Shown here in pieces: positions 8,119-15,762 of a stretch of DNA of 53,457 bases. Made by a program: the position numbers and the translations under genes. Under the pieces are notes generated by a model, which was given only the letters and a program-made list of their open reading frames with translations, did not search any database and was not told where the DNA came from. Position 1 is the first letter of the stretch. Every line of letters starts with the position of its first letter. Location of the stretch: NCBI GenBank assembly GCA_023665505.1, contig JAMPDU010000004.1, positions 1-53,457 on the forward strand, in the 5' to 3' direction. This DNA is from Ruminococcus sp. GTDB taxonomy: Bacteria > Bacillota > Clostridia > Oscillospirales > Ruminococcaceae.

Positions 8119-8426
8119 AGCTTTCCACTCCTTTCGATTATCATTATAAGCGCATTTCTGCGAAAATTAAAGTTTTCTCAATTCCGAATAAATCTATTTG
8201 GAATTGATTTTAACTTGCCGCAGACTGCTATATTTATTATATATAACTGAACTTTCGGGAAATCGGTTATTTTTATAATTATATAAGGACACAAAAAATA
8301 ACCCCTCATATTACCAAAATCGTAATATGAGGGGTTTTAGTATTTTAGGTATCAAAGTGACACAACATAAATACCATACAAAACGGTAGAAATATGGTAT
8401 CATAAATATTTGAGGAGATGATGCTT
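8119..8426. promoter_or_regulatory. Divergent intergenic region with three inverted repeats
   Basis: This 308-bp stretch has no gene. It holds CAATTCC..GGAATTG (8189-8216), a terminator-like perfect 14-bp stem (8300-8313 with 8323-8336, core ACCCCTCATATTA, followed by TTTTAGTATTTT), and ATACCAT..ATGGTAT (about 8372-8395) just upstream of the ribbon-helix-helix gene. The last could be its own operator. The terminator-like stem in a divergent region is odd and may mark an excised or decayed gene. Confidence 0.5.
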
Positions 8427-8618
8427 ATGGCAGTAATAAAGTCCCAGTTCACAATGCGGCTGGATCCGCTTACCCACTGCAAAATCAAAAAAATTGCGGC
8501 GGAGGAACACCGTTCTCTCACCAATATGATTGAGGTTCTCATTGCCCGTGAGATTAAAAAGTACGAGTGCGAAAACGGCGAAATCCTCTGCACCGACGAG
8601 GAGCTTTACACCGAATAA
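8427..8618 (+). CDS. Ribbon-helix-helix (Arc-type) DNA-binding protein
   Basis: This 63-residue protein fits the Arc/MetJ fold. A beta strand (SQFTMRLDP) is followed by two helices (LTHCKIKKIAAEEHRSLTNM and IEVLIAREIKKYE). Proteins of this type bind DNA as dimers, often as antitoxins, copy-control or relaxosome factors. The ATG at 8427 is best spaced from the GAGGAG at 8412-8417. Two further in-frame ATGs (8418, 8421) are possible. No toxin gene is adjacent, so it is more likely a free-standing regulator. Confidence 0.7.
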   Translation: MAVIKSQFTMRLDPLTHCKIKKIAAEEHRSLTNMIEVLIAREIKKYECENGEILCTDEELYTE

Positions 8619-8677
8619 AATTGCTCCGAAATCATTATACCACAAATAAAAAGTATTGTGGTGTTCCGTTGGGACAC

Positions 8678-8711
8678 AAATTTGCCTTGTACGTTGGTAC
8701 AAGGCAAATTT
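8678..8711. terminator. Bidirectional terminator between convergent genes
   Basis: A perfect 15-bp stem (8678-8692 with 8697-8711, core TTTGCCTTGTAC / GTACAAGGCAAA) around a GTTG loop has A-rich and T-rich flanks. It ends the ribbon-helix-helix gene (stop 8618) and the convergent HTH gene (stop 8712). Confidence 0.85.
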
Positions 8712-9143
8712 TTATATCAAATCAAATCCCCGCTCATAAAGCCTTTCGTTGGTAATGTCCGTTTGCAGACCGTTCAACAGCGAGTAAATTATTATCGCAT
8801 CACGCTCGTCTTTGGGGTACAGCGGGCGATTTCTTGTCCGTTTCAAAAGCCGTTGAGTTTCCTCAAGGTCAAGACCCATACCGAAAGCAATGGCGATAAG
8901 TTTGTCCCGTGACGGGACTTTTTTCCCCGAAAAAATATGGTAAGCATAGGTGCGCTCAATGCCCGATTTTTTCACGGCATCCTTTAAATCAATGCCTTTT
9001 TCCGTCAGCAATTCATTCAAGCAATCCGAAATATCTTTTGCGGTAAATTCCTCCGCATTGTCCGCCGCAAAGCTTTCGTAATCGTCCGCCGACTTTATTT
9101 CGTTCCACATTTCGTCCGTGGATTTTTCTTTAAGCACCGTCAT
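8712..9143 (-). CDS. XRE-like helix-turn-helix protein paired with a Ser/Thr kinase
   Basis: This 143-residue protein has a central HTH. LTEKGIDLKDAVKKSGIERT is followed by YAYHIFSGKKVPSRDKLIAIA, with GLDLEETQRLLKRTRNRPLY as the third helix region. The N-terminal 45 residues are acidic and helical. The start ATG overlaps the kinase stop by one base (TGATG), with AGGAGGG upstream, so the two are translationally coupled. This HTH and kinase pairing recurs in Firmicutes, and the HTH protein is a plausible phosphorylation target. That link is inference. A GTG/TTG extension upstream is unlikely because of spacing. Confidence 0.75.
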   Translation of the reverse strand: MTVLKEKSTDEMWNEIKSADDYESFAADNAEEFTAKDISDCLNELLTEKGIDLKDAVKKSGIERTYAYHIFSGKKVPSRDKLIAIAFGMGLDLEETQRLLKRTRNRPLYPKDERDAIIIYSLLNGLQTDITNERLYERGFDLI

Positions 9144-10612
9144 CAATATCCCTCCTGCGCCGCAAAATTTTCAAAAATATCCCTAAGCGAATTATCCTCG
9201 TCAATTTCGGTGTACTCGTCAATAACGGTCATTTCGCCGTCCAAAAGCATATAGACGTTATGCCGTCCGTCCGCAAAATATTCGTTAAGAGTTTGGGCTG
9301 ACATCGCCGCCGTTGTCTCGCCTTTGCCGCACCCGATGTACTCAATCGCGCCGTTTTTCACCGCGTAAATTTCCGTGACGTTTATATTTTCGCCGTCCCC
9401 GACGGTTAAAGCGGCGTAACGCCCGTTGTATGGAATTTCAAAAAAAGTTATTTGCAAAAAATATTTTTCGTTGAAATCAAGCCCCGTAAGGTATTCCGAC
9501 CAAAAGCCGCCTAAGCCGCTGTAGGAACCGTTTTGCGGCACTCCGTACACAAATTGAATATTGGGAAAACCGTTGCCGTCAGCCGAAACGGAAACAGCCT
9601 CGTTCACGCCATCGCCGTCCAAATCATAGTACATATAAAATTTTTCGTGCTCGGCAAACAACGCCTTGCCGTTTGTAAAAAGTATCTTCGCATTTTCGTC
9701 CTCGGGAAAAAACAGCAGGCTCTCGCGGTCGTATTCGGGGAGATTTTCGGGCACACCGTAATAGGTCAGCCCCGCCTCACGCTCGGCATTGTATTTGTCA
9801 ATATTGCTCTGCACCTCGGCGGGAACAGACCAATCGGGCGGCAGACTGCTTTCTGTTGAATTTCCCGTGGCAACATTGTCTGCGGGAATATTTTCGGGAA
9901 TTTCTTTAGGCGTAAAAGCCGCGAAAAGCGTTACGGCAACGGCTGTACACAAAACTGCCGAAACGGAAATTTTCTCCCGCTTATTTGTAAGCGCATTTGC
10001 AAATTCCTTTGCGGACTGATAACGTTCCGCAGGGTCGAGGGCGGTTGCTTTTTTAATAATTTTCGCGTATTTTTTGTCCGCAGAAAGACTTCCCAAAAGA
10101 GTTTTAAAAGTCTGCCCCGCGGCGTAAATGTCCGCCCGAAAATCGGTCTGGGAAAAGCCGTACTGCTCGGGAGGAGCAAAGCCGTCAGTGCCCAAATATC
10201 GGGTGTCCTTGTCCTTATCCTCGCGGACAAAACGCGCCGCCTCAAAGTCGATAAGGCGGATATTTCCGTCCTCGGCAAGGAGAATATTCGACGGCTTTAT
10301 GTCGCGGTGGACAATGCCCAGTCCGTGAATAAATTCCAGCGCGGCGCAAAGCTGAACCATTGCGCGGATAGTTTTCTTTTCGTCAAGATTTGCGGTAAGG
10401 AGGGGCTTGCCATTGATAAATTCCTCGGTGACAATTGTTTTGCCGTCGGCAATTTCCGTCGAATAAATTTTCGGCAAATATTTGCACTCGGAATTTTTTA
10501 AAGCGGCGTACAGCGGCATTTCCGCGTTGACGGTGCGGCGAATAATTTTCCCGCCGTTTTCGGTTAGAATTTCCACCGTACCCCGCTCGGACGTTTTTAT
10601 TGTTTCGGGCAA
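9143..10612 (-). CDS. Membrane-anchored Hanks-type serine/threonine protein kinase with an external domain
   Basis: The kinase domain fills residues 1 to about 200. It shows the catalytic loop HRDIKPSNILL (Asp about residue 103), DFE in place of the usual DFG, and the activation-segment motif GTDGFAPPEQYG. A membrane segment follows (VSAVLCTAVAVTLFAAF, about residues 218-235), and then an extracytoplasmic domain of about 250 residues with a calcium-like acidic loop (YDLDGDGVNE), probably a sensor. I choose the TTG at 10612, preceded by GGGGGGAG. The frame is open to 10663, but there the start codon would be part of the -35 box of a very good promoter, so it cannot be in the mRNA. Confidence 0.85.
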   Translation of the reverse strand: MPETIKTSERGTVEILTENGGKIIRRTVNAEMPLYAALKNSECKYLPKIYSTEIADGKTIVTEEFINGKPLLTANLDEKKTIRAMVQLCAALEFIHGLGIVHRDIKPSNILLAEDGNIRLIDFEAARFVREDKDKDTRYLGTDGFAPPEQYGFSQTDFRADIYAAGQTFKTLLGSLSADKKYAKIIKKATALDPAERYQSAKEFANALTNKREKISVSAVLCTAVAVTLFAAFTPKEIPENIPADNVATGNSTESSLPPDWSVPAEVQSNIDKYNAEREAGLTYYGVPENLPEYDRESLLFFPEDENAKILFTNGKALFAEHEKFYMYYDLDGDGVNEAVSVSADGNGFPNIQFVYGVPQNGSYSGLGGFWSEYLTGLDFNEKYFLQITFFEIPYNGRYAALTVGDGENINVTEIYAVKNGAIEYIGCGKGETTAAMSAQTLNEYFADGRHNVYMLLDGEMTVIDEYTEIDEDNSLRDIFENFAAQEGY

Positions 10613-10634
10613 TTTTCTCCCCCCTTTTACACTT

Positions 10635-10663
10635 ATTTTAGCACATTTTGTGGGAGATTGCAA
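10635..10663 (-). promoter_or_regulatory. Promoter of the kinase gene
   Basis: On the minus strand TTGCAA (10658-10663) lies exactly 17 bp from TAAAAT (10635-10640). Transcription would start near 10628, only about 16 bp before the TTG start codon. That excludes the longer reading frame. Confidence 0.75.
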
Positions 10664-11366
10664 GAAAAAATTAAAAACTTAATAATTGAAATTAAATCCG
10701 CGCTGATGGGTGGATATGTAATATGTGCCGCTGTCATAGTCTTGTTTTATTATCACAAAGGAGTATTTTCGTCATTTACACCCTAATTATTATGCTGACA
10801 CGCTGACAGGCTGATTCATTTCTTATAATAGCCGCAAATACGCAGAATAAAAACGAATATACCTGTCAGCCTGTCAGCATCATACAACAGTCTTAAAATA
10901 TATGCTTTAGGCAACACTGTACACTTTTTCACATCATATACCGCCTTATGTCAAAAATAAATCTCCATACCATTTAGGCAGGGAACGATACATATGTATT
11001 GTAACCCGTGAGAGTAATACCTTTGCTGACGTAATACGCCAATAACGGTAAATGCTCTGCCCTTTCGGTATGGAGATTTTATTCCGTAACGCCGCAAATA
11101 TCGAAACACATATTCTCAATAAAAATGCTGACACGCTGACAGGTTCTTTCATTTCTTATATACAATCGTGTGTACCAACCAAATTTAACATACTTGTCAG
11201 CCTGTCAGCGTATATTATGTGCCTCCGACAGGACACTTTGTAATACTAAAAAGTCTCTCCAAGCCTATGTTTTATGGAGAGAATTGCCAAAATGACATAA
11301 ACAAACTTTTCTTATTATTTTGAACTTACTTAACAACTTCGTAATAAAATACGAGGTGATTATGTA
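10664..11366. repeat. Candidate replication origin: two 88-bp stem-loops around a third inverted repeat
   Basis: No gene was found in this stretch. Two stem-loops share arms of about 20 bp, GCTGACACGCTGACAGG and its near complement. Copy 1 spans 10792-10880 and copy 2 spans 11125-11212. Each arm is a direct repeat of GCTGACA. Between them lies a third inverted repeat, AAATCTCCATACC (about 10958-10971) with GGTATGGAGATTTTA (about 11068-11082), with CTGCC/GGCAG matching further inward. The loops of the two copies differ. The symmetric array directly precedes a replication-initiator-like gene, so it is probably an origin with initiator-binding sites. Transcriptional regulation is the alternative. 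Confidence 0.6.
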
Positions 11367-12404
11367 ATGTACTACACAACTAACAGCGGTTTTGGAATAC
11401 ACACCTTTATGCTCACAGCCTCTTTGCACTTTGAGAAGTACCGCGAATTAAAACTGATACTTCAAAAAAGTGTTTGGGAGAAAAAGGAAGTCGGTAACCA
11501 AAGCTACATAAAATCGAAAATATTTATGACCGAGGGGTACCTCGGGGTATCCGCAAAGCTGTATATGCAGAACGGTTTCGCGAGAATAGAAATTATCGTC
11601 AACCCAACCGACTTGCTGGCGGAACGGTATACTCAAACCGAAATATTCACACATTCCAATTCCTGTAAGAAAATGTTAAAACGTCTCAATGAGGCACTAA
11701 AGCTAATCAATATGACGGTGTACGATTTTACACTATCCAGAGTTGACCTATGTGTAAACTATGTAATGTCCCCCGCCGTTGTTGAAACCTATATCAAGCT
11801 CGGCAGAAAGTCATATCTGACCCAAAATGTATATGAAAAGCAATTTGAAGATGCTCGGGACAACCGTCACAGCCTAACGCTTGTATGCCTGTCCTTTGAG
11901 ATAGAGATGTACGATAAAGAGTATGAGGTTGCTAACAGAACGAATGAATACAAATTAGCTGACGAGTACGGCAAAATTCTCCGCTTTGAGGTAAGACTGC
12001 CGAGAGATACTATATATAAATATGTATCACGTTGGCGAGGCTATGATTTAAGGAAAATTTTGTCATATTTCATAGACGAAAGCCAAGAACTGATGAAAGA
12101 CTGTTTTGACCGAGCATTTTGGCGGGGCAACTATATGACTTTGGAAACAGCCAAACAGCTTATTGCCGCACAGCATTTCAAAGACAAAACCAAAAAACTT
12201 ATGTTTGCAATTCTCGACAGTAAGAAACCTCTTGAAGAAAGATTTGAAGATTTAATAAATAATGGTAACTATTCCCAAAAACAAATTTTCCGATTGAAAA
12301 GCAAATTTGCCAAATGCAACATTTGTCCTGTTACTATTACGGTTAGAGCTTCTCAAAAGTGCGGAGATTTTTTAGTTGGTATTTTGGAATTATTTGACAT
12401 ATAG
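11367..12404 (+). CDS. Putative replication initiator of the phage/plasmid gene II/X type
   Basis: This 345-residue protein has features that fit rolling-circle initiators of the gene II/X family. Near residue 115-135 is YDFTLSRVDLCVNYVMSP, resembling the conserved strand with R-x-D and an Asn/Phe end. A later conserved strand is ILRFEVRLPRDTIYKY at about residue 212. The N-terminal segment carries FGIHTFMLTASLHFEKY. A catalytic Tyr is plausible but not pinpointed. GAGGTGAT precedes the ATG at 11367. The gene sits between a cruciform-rich region and a helicase operon, which supports a role in replication. A mobilisation or generic DNA-nicking protein is the alternative. Confidence 0.6.
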   Translation: MYYTTNSGFGIHTFMLTASLHFEKYRELKLILQKSVWEKKEVGNQSYIKSKIFMTEGYLGVSAKLYMQNGFARIEIIVNPTDLLAERYTQTEIFTHSNSCKKMLKRLNEALKLINMTVYDFTLSRVDLCVNYVMSPAVVETYIKLGRKSYLTQNVYEKQFEDARDNRHSLTLVCLSFEIEMYDKEYEVANRTNEYKLADEYGKILRFEVRLPRDTIYKYVSRWRGYDLRKILSYFIDESQELMKDCFDRAFWRGNYMTLETAKQLIAAQHFKDKTKKLMFAILDSKKPLEERFEDLINNGNYSQKQIFRLKSKFAKCNICPVTITVRASQKCGDFLVGILELFDI

Positions 12405-12457
12405 CCGCAAATGGCTTTGTTACGTTATCTCCAAAAATAAAAACTTTTTGGCGCATA

Positions 12458-12486
12458 CTTGAAATGCTTTCAAGATGTGGTATAAT
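12458..12486 (+). promoter_or_regulatory. Promoter with an operator over the -35 box
   Basis: TTGAAA (12459-12464), a 16-bp spacer and TATAAT (12481-12486) form a good promoter for the genes from 12583 onward. The perfect palindrome CTTGAAA-TGC-TTTCAAG (12458-12474) covers the -35 box and looks like a repressor site. Confidence 0.7.
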
Positions 12487-12582
12487 GGGGATAACACAAG
12501 AAAAAAGCTCATTAAGCTGTAGACAATGGAGTCACGATTGTGAACTTTTAATTGTGAATTAAAATTAAAGGAGGATTTTGCT

Positions 12583-13203
12583 ATGAGCAAAATAATTTCA
12601 CAATCAAAATTTATAGAAAAATTCAATCATTTTAACAATCTTCAATTCGAGGATTCAATATGTCTGTATATGGATTCTTTTGAGAGATGCGTATACATAT
12701 TCGGAAATAAATTCAGAATAAATCGCTGTATATGTATTTCTGTGAACGAAAATGGTGGAATTATTACACTCGAATTGGATAATTTAGCCATTGCTGCAAA
12801 GCCGAAATATTCTGAAGATTTCGTTGGATATGTAAAAATTAATGAAATATGTGAGAAAATTTCTAATAAGTATCCATATAATTATGACCACTCATTTGTG
12901 TTCGCATTTGAATGTGAGAATGCAGCATTAAGTGTCATACTAACCAAACCCGCTGCCACAAATGGAAGTCTTTCGGGAATGTCTATTGATGTTGGAATGA
13001 AAGGCAATATCGTTAATAATTACGATAAAGTTATGGAAGGTATTTCCGCTGTTATTTCACTTTTAAAATCAACGGCATTACAAAATGTTGAAATCAGCGG
13101 AGCATTTACAAAATTCTTTGAACCTTTGTCCGCATTGCCTTGCAAAGGTGCAGATGAAATCTCACACATAACCCAACAGGAAGAAGATGATGACTATGTA
13201 TAA
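12583..13203 (+). CDS. Hypothetical protein, first gene of the helicase operon
   Basis: AAAGGAGG precedes the ATG of this 206-residue protein, which has no motif I recognise. It is a soluble alpha/beta protein with a very acidic C-terminus (QQEEDDDYV). The layout of alternating strands (CVYIFGNKFRINRCICIS, GGIITLELDNLAIAAKP) could fit a sliding-clamp-like or OB-type fold, but that is a guess. Its 3' end overlaps the helicase gene by 17 bases, so the two are translated together and it probably helps in replication of the element. Confidence 0.55.
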   Translation: MSKIISQSKFIEKFNHFNNLQFEDSICLYMDSFERCVYIFGNKFRINRCICISVNENGGIITLELDNLAIAAKPKYSEDFVGYVKINEICEKISNKYPYNYDHSFVFAFECENAALSVILTKPAATNGSLSGMSIDVGMKGNIVNNYDKVMEGISAVISLLKSTALQNVEISGAFTKFFEPLSALPCKGADEISHITQQEEDDDYV

Positions 13204-14812
13204 AAATGACCCATTTACTTTTATTAATGACTATGATGACGATGACCAATATGAAGAAATGGGAGAAGAAGATTTATCTGAATTAGCTAAGGAAATTGGT
13301 TTCTTAACTTTTGATGAATTAGCTGAAATGGCAGATAAACTGTCAGCCGAGGAAGATTTTAGCGATGATGAAACCGATTGTTTTTATGATTGCAACAAGG
13401 GATTCACTCCAATTTCCGAATATTGGGAAAACACGGTTATTCCATATGAGAAAAATCGCAGAATGGCTGAAACCATTAAAAAATCAAGCGTTCAAGAGGC
13501 ACTTGTGCCTAAAAACGTTGATTTGTCAAAGATGAAAAGCTATGATATTGCGAAGTATCTAACAAAATCTTGCGTTAATGTTATTCGCATAGACAACTTG
13601 ACCTATTTCTACCGTGAAAGCAACGGAACTTATTACTGCCTGAATAACGTTGAAAACAGAGGCAAGTTTAAAAACGAACTTCCGTCCGAAATCCACAGTC
13701 AAATAGGCAGTATTGAGAAAGTTATTGACGAACTTCTCACAATACCTAATATAGAAAGCCGCGAGTTTTCAGAGGGCAATGACGGTTCACTCATTAACTT
13801 TAAAGACGGTGTACTCGACATATTTTCGGGAGAGGTTTACGAACACTCTCCCGAGTACACCTTTACGTACTGCCTCGATGCCTATATACGAGACATTGAC
13901 CGTGAAGATAATGAGGAACTTTTCCGGCAGTACCTTGACAACAGTTTTGGAAATGATACTGCAAATATTTCCAATTTGCAGGAAATGCTCGGAGTGGCGA
14001 TTAGTCAGATACGCGACCAAAAAATTGCTTTTTTCCTCCACGGAAAAAGCAATTCGGGAAAAAGCGTTATGCTTGACCTTTTGAAAAAACTTATCGGCGA
14101 GGATTTCTATTCGTCCGTATCTTTTGAGCAGCTTGCTTCGAGGTTCGGCACAGCACACTTTTCGGGAAAGTCCTTGAATATCAGCGGAGAAGCCCCCGAT
14201 ATTACAGCAAAGAGGTTAGATACTTTTAAGACAGTTGTGGGCAACGATACCGTTATGGCAGAGCATAAGGGCAAAGACGGCTTTTATATGCGTAACCGCG
14301 CACTGCTGGTATTCGCCGCCAACAGTATGCCAGAAGTTTCCATACACGACGAAGCCTACTATAACAGGCTCAGAATTATCAGATACAATAAATCTGTTGA
14401 TAAATCGCAGTGGATAAAAAATTTGCCCGAAAGGCTTTTCATAGAATCCATTGGAACGATTTTAAGGTTTGCCATTGAGGGTTTAAGGCGGTTCATTAAT
14501 AACGGTATGGAGCTTACCTATATAGAAACGTCAGACCAATATGTTGATGAATACAGGAATGACGCGAACAGCTTCATATCCTTTGCAATCCAATTTGTCG
14601 TTCCTTCAAACGGCGGCATTCTTTTAAGCAGAGACTTATTTAGAGCATACGAAGAATACTGTTCTCAAAATGGGCTAACGTCAATCGGTACAAATAAATG
14701 CAGTAAAATGCTGTTGGAAGTATTTCCCGAAGCCGAAAAAACAACGACGGGACACGAAGGCAGTAGGTGCTACAAAGGTCTAAAATGCACCTATCCGTCG
14801 GAAAAATTTTAA
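13187..14812 (+). CDS. Phage/plasmid primase-helicase, D5/P4 type (SF3 ATPase)
   Basis: This 541-residue protein has a superfamily 3 helicase core. Walker A FFLHGKSNSGKS lies at about residues 284-295, SLNISGEAPD resembles the Walker B region, and the sensor ALLVFAANSMPEVSIHDEAY and RLRIIRYNK follow. This is the pattern of D5/P4-family helicases that act at phage and plasmid origins. The N-terminal 80 residues are strongly acidic and are not a recognisable primase, so this is probably the helicase part only. Three in-frame ATGs (13187, 13190, 13196) follow AGGAAG, and 13190 has the best spacing. Overlap with the upstream gene points to one operon with the excisionase-like gene downstream. Confidence 0.85.
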   Translation: MMTMYKNDPFTFINDYDDDDQYEEMGEEDLSELAKEIGFLTFDELAEMADKLSAEEDFSDDETDCFYDCNKGFTPISEYWENTVIPYEKNRRMAETIKKSSVQEALVPKNVDLSKMKSYDIAKYLTKSCVNVIRIDNLTYFYRESNGTYYCLNNVENRGKFKNELPSEIHSQIGSIEKVIDELLTIPNIESREFSEGNDGSLINFKDGVLDIFSGEVYEHSPEYTFTYCLDAYIRDIDREDNEELFRQYLDNSFGNDTANISNLQEMLGVAISQIRDQKIAFFLHGKSNSGKSVMLDLLKKLIGEDFYSSVSFEQLASRFGTAHFSGKSLNISGEAPDITAKRLDTFKTVVGNDTVMAEHKGKDGFYMRNRALLVFAANSMPEVSIHDEAYYNRLRIIRYNKSVDKSQWIKNLPERLFIESIGTILRFAIEGLRRFINNGMELTYIETSDQYVDEYRNDANSFISFAIQFVVPSNGGILLSRDLFRAYEEYCSQNGLTSIGTNKCSKMLLEVFPEAEKTTTGHEGSRCYKGLKCTYPSEKF

Positions 14813-14830
14813 ACAGAAAGGACTTTTGAA

Positions 14831-15115
14831 ATGAAAGATAAACAAGCAATAATCTCACAAATCGTTATACTGTTATCTCAGCTTTCGGAGACGGAAGATG
14901 AGAAACCGACCGCCGCCGTTTCTACAGAGGACAAGCCTGTCGAAATGCTGACCGTCAAGGAATGTACGGAAGTCGTTAAGGGACTTTCGGAGCACACCGT
15001 CCGTCAGCTTGTGGCGCAGGAGAAAATCCCGTACATAAGGACAGGACAGGGAAAACGCGGCAAAATCCTTATTTCAAAGGACGCGCTTATTGCGTACTTC
15101 AATAAGTCGGCATAA
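14831..15115 (+). CDS. Excisionase-type helix-turn-helix protein
   Basis: Residues about 38-94 of this 94-residue protein form an HTH_17/excisionase domain (MLTVKECTEVVKGLSEHTVR, then IPYIRTGQGKRGKILISKDALIAYF). The N-terminal part is a helix plus an acidic linker. It lies 130 bp upstream of the tyrosine integrase and downstream of the helicase, the usual place of Xis. It should bind near the att sites, bend DNA and drive excision of the outer element, and may act on the integrase promoter. The ATG has GAAAGGA upstream. The role is inferred from fold and position. Confidence 0.8.
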   Translation: MKDKQAIISQIVILLSQLSETEDEKPTAAVSTEDKPVEMLTVKECTEVVKGLSEHTVRQLVAQEKIPYIRTGQGKRGKILISKDALIAYFNKSA

Positions 15116-15156
15116 TGCTAATTTACTCCCAATGTGTAAGCAAAAAATTCAGAAAA

Positions 15157-15220
15157 AGGGTCTTGACTTTTGACATTTATCGTATATAATTGATATAGAA
15201 AGTGTTGCGGTCAAGACCCT
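15157..15220 (+). promoter_or_regulatory. Integrase promoter embedded in an 11-bp inverted repeat
   Basis: Perfect arms AGGGTCTTGAC (15157-15167) and GTCAAGACCCT (15210-15220) enclose the promoter TTGACT (15163-15168), 16 bp, TATAAT (15185-15190). The left arm contains most of the -35 box. A protein bound to both arms, for example Xis, could shut off integrase. Alternatively the right arm followed by GTTTTTG acts in the transcript. Confidence 0.65.
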
Positions 15221-15247
15221 GTTTTTGTAAACAGGAGGATTGATTTT

Positions 15248-15727
15248 ATGGCTTCTATAAGAAAGAAGAAAAATTCTTATGAAATCCGCGTAAGCTGCGG
15301 CTATGACATCAACGGCAAACAGAAATTCCAGCAAATGACTTGGAAACCCGCCGAGGGTATGACGGAAAAGCAAATTGAAAAGGAGGTAAACAGGCAGGCA
15401 GTTTTATTTGAGGAAAAATGCCTTAGAGGACAAGTCACCGCAAACGTCAAGTTTGAGGAACTTGCCGAGGAATGGTTTGAAGAATACGCGCATTTGAATT
15501 TAAGAAGTACAACTTATGAACGTATGCGGCAGCTTACCAAACGGGTTTACCCCGCTATCGGTCATTTAAGAATTGACAAGATAACGGGGCGTCAGCTGCA
15601 GGCGTTTATAAATTCTCTTGCAAAAGAGGGCGCGAATGAAAAAACAGGCGCACCGCTTGCCGCAAAAACAATTCGGCACAACCTCAGTTTTATTTCGGAC
15701 GTTTTTTCGTATGATTTCCGTTTATAG
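15248..15727 (+). pseudogene. int: N-terminal fragment of a Tn916-type tyrosine integrase, split by an insertion
   Basis: The first 154 codons encode the arm-binding domain (IRKKKNSYEIRVSCGYDINGK) and the core-binding domain (FEELAEEWFEEYAHLNLRST; ITGRQLQAFINSL; KTIRHNLSFISDVFSY) of a Tn916-like integrase. At codon 155 (15710) the frame runs into a 16.2-kb element and stops at 15727. The catalytic domain continues in the same frame at 31871. Joining the two at the shared TA gives an uninterrupted protein of about 394 residues, the normal length for the family. The gene has a promoter and a good ribosome binding site (CAGGAGG), so a truncated DNA-binding protein may still be made. Confidence 0.9.
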
Positions 15728-15738
15728 TGCGCCAAATA
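15710..15738. other. attL of the inner element
   Basis: The core TA (15710-15711) is followed by TGATTTCC and then ATAGTGCGCCAAATAAA (15724-15740). The latter part is repeated in inverse orientation at the right end. In a circular form the two ends would make an imperfect palindrome with about 20 of 25 bases matching per arm around TA. Confidence 0.8.
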
Positions 15739-15762
15739 AACAGAAAAATAAAGTAATAGGTA

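Noticed and set aside
10613..10663. Longer N-terminus of the kinase starting at 10663
   Set aside because: The codon used as start is part of the -35 box of a TTGCAA-17-TAAAAT promoter, and GGGGGGAG precedes the TTG at 10612.
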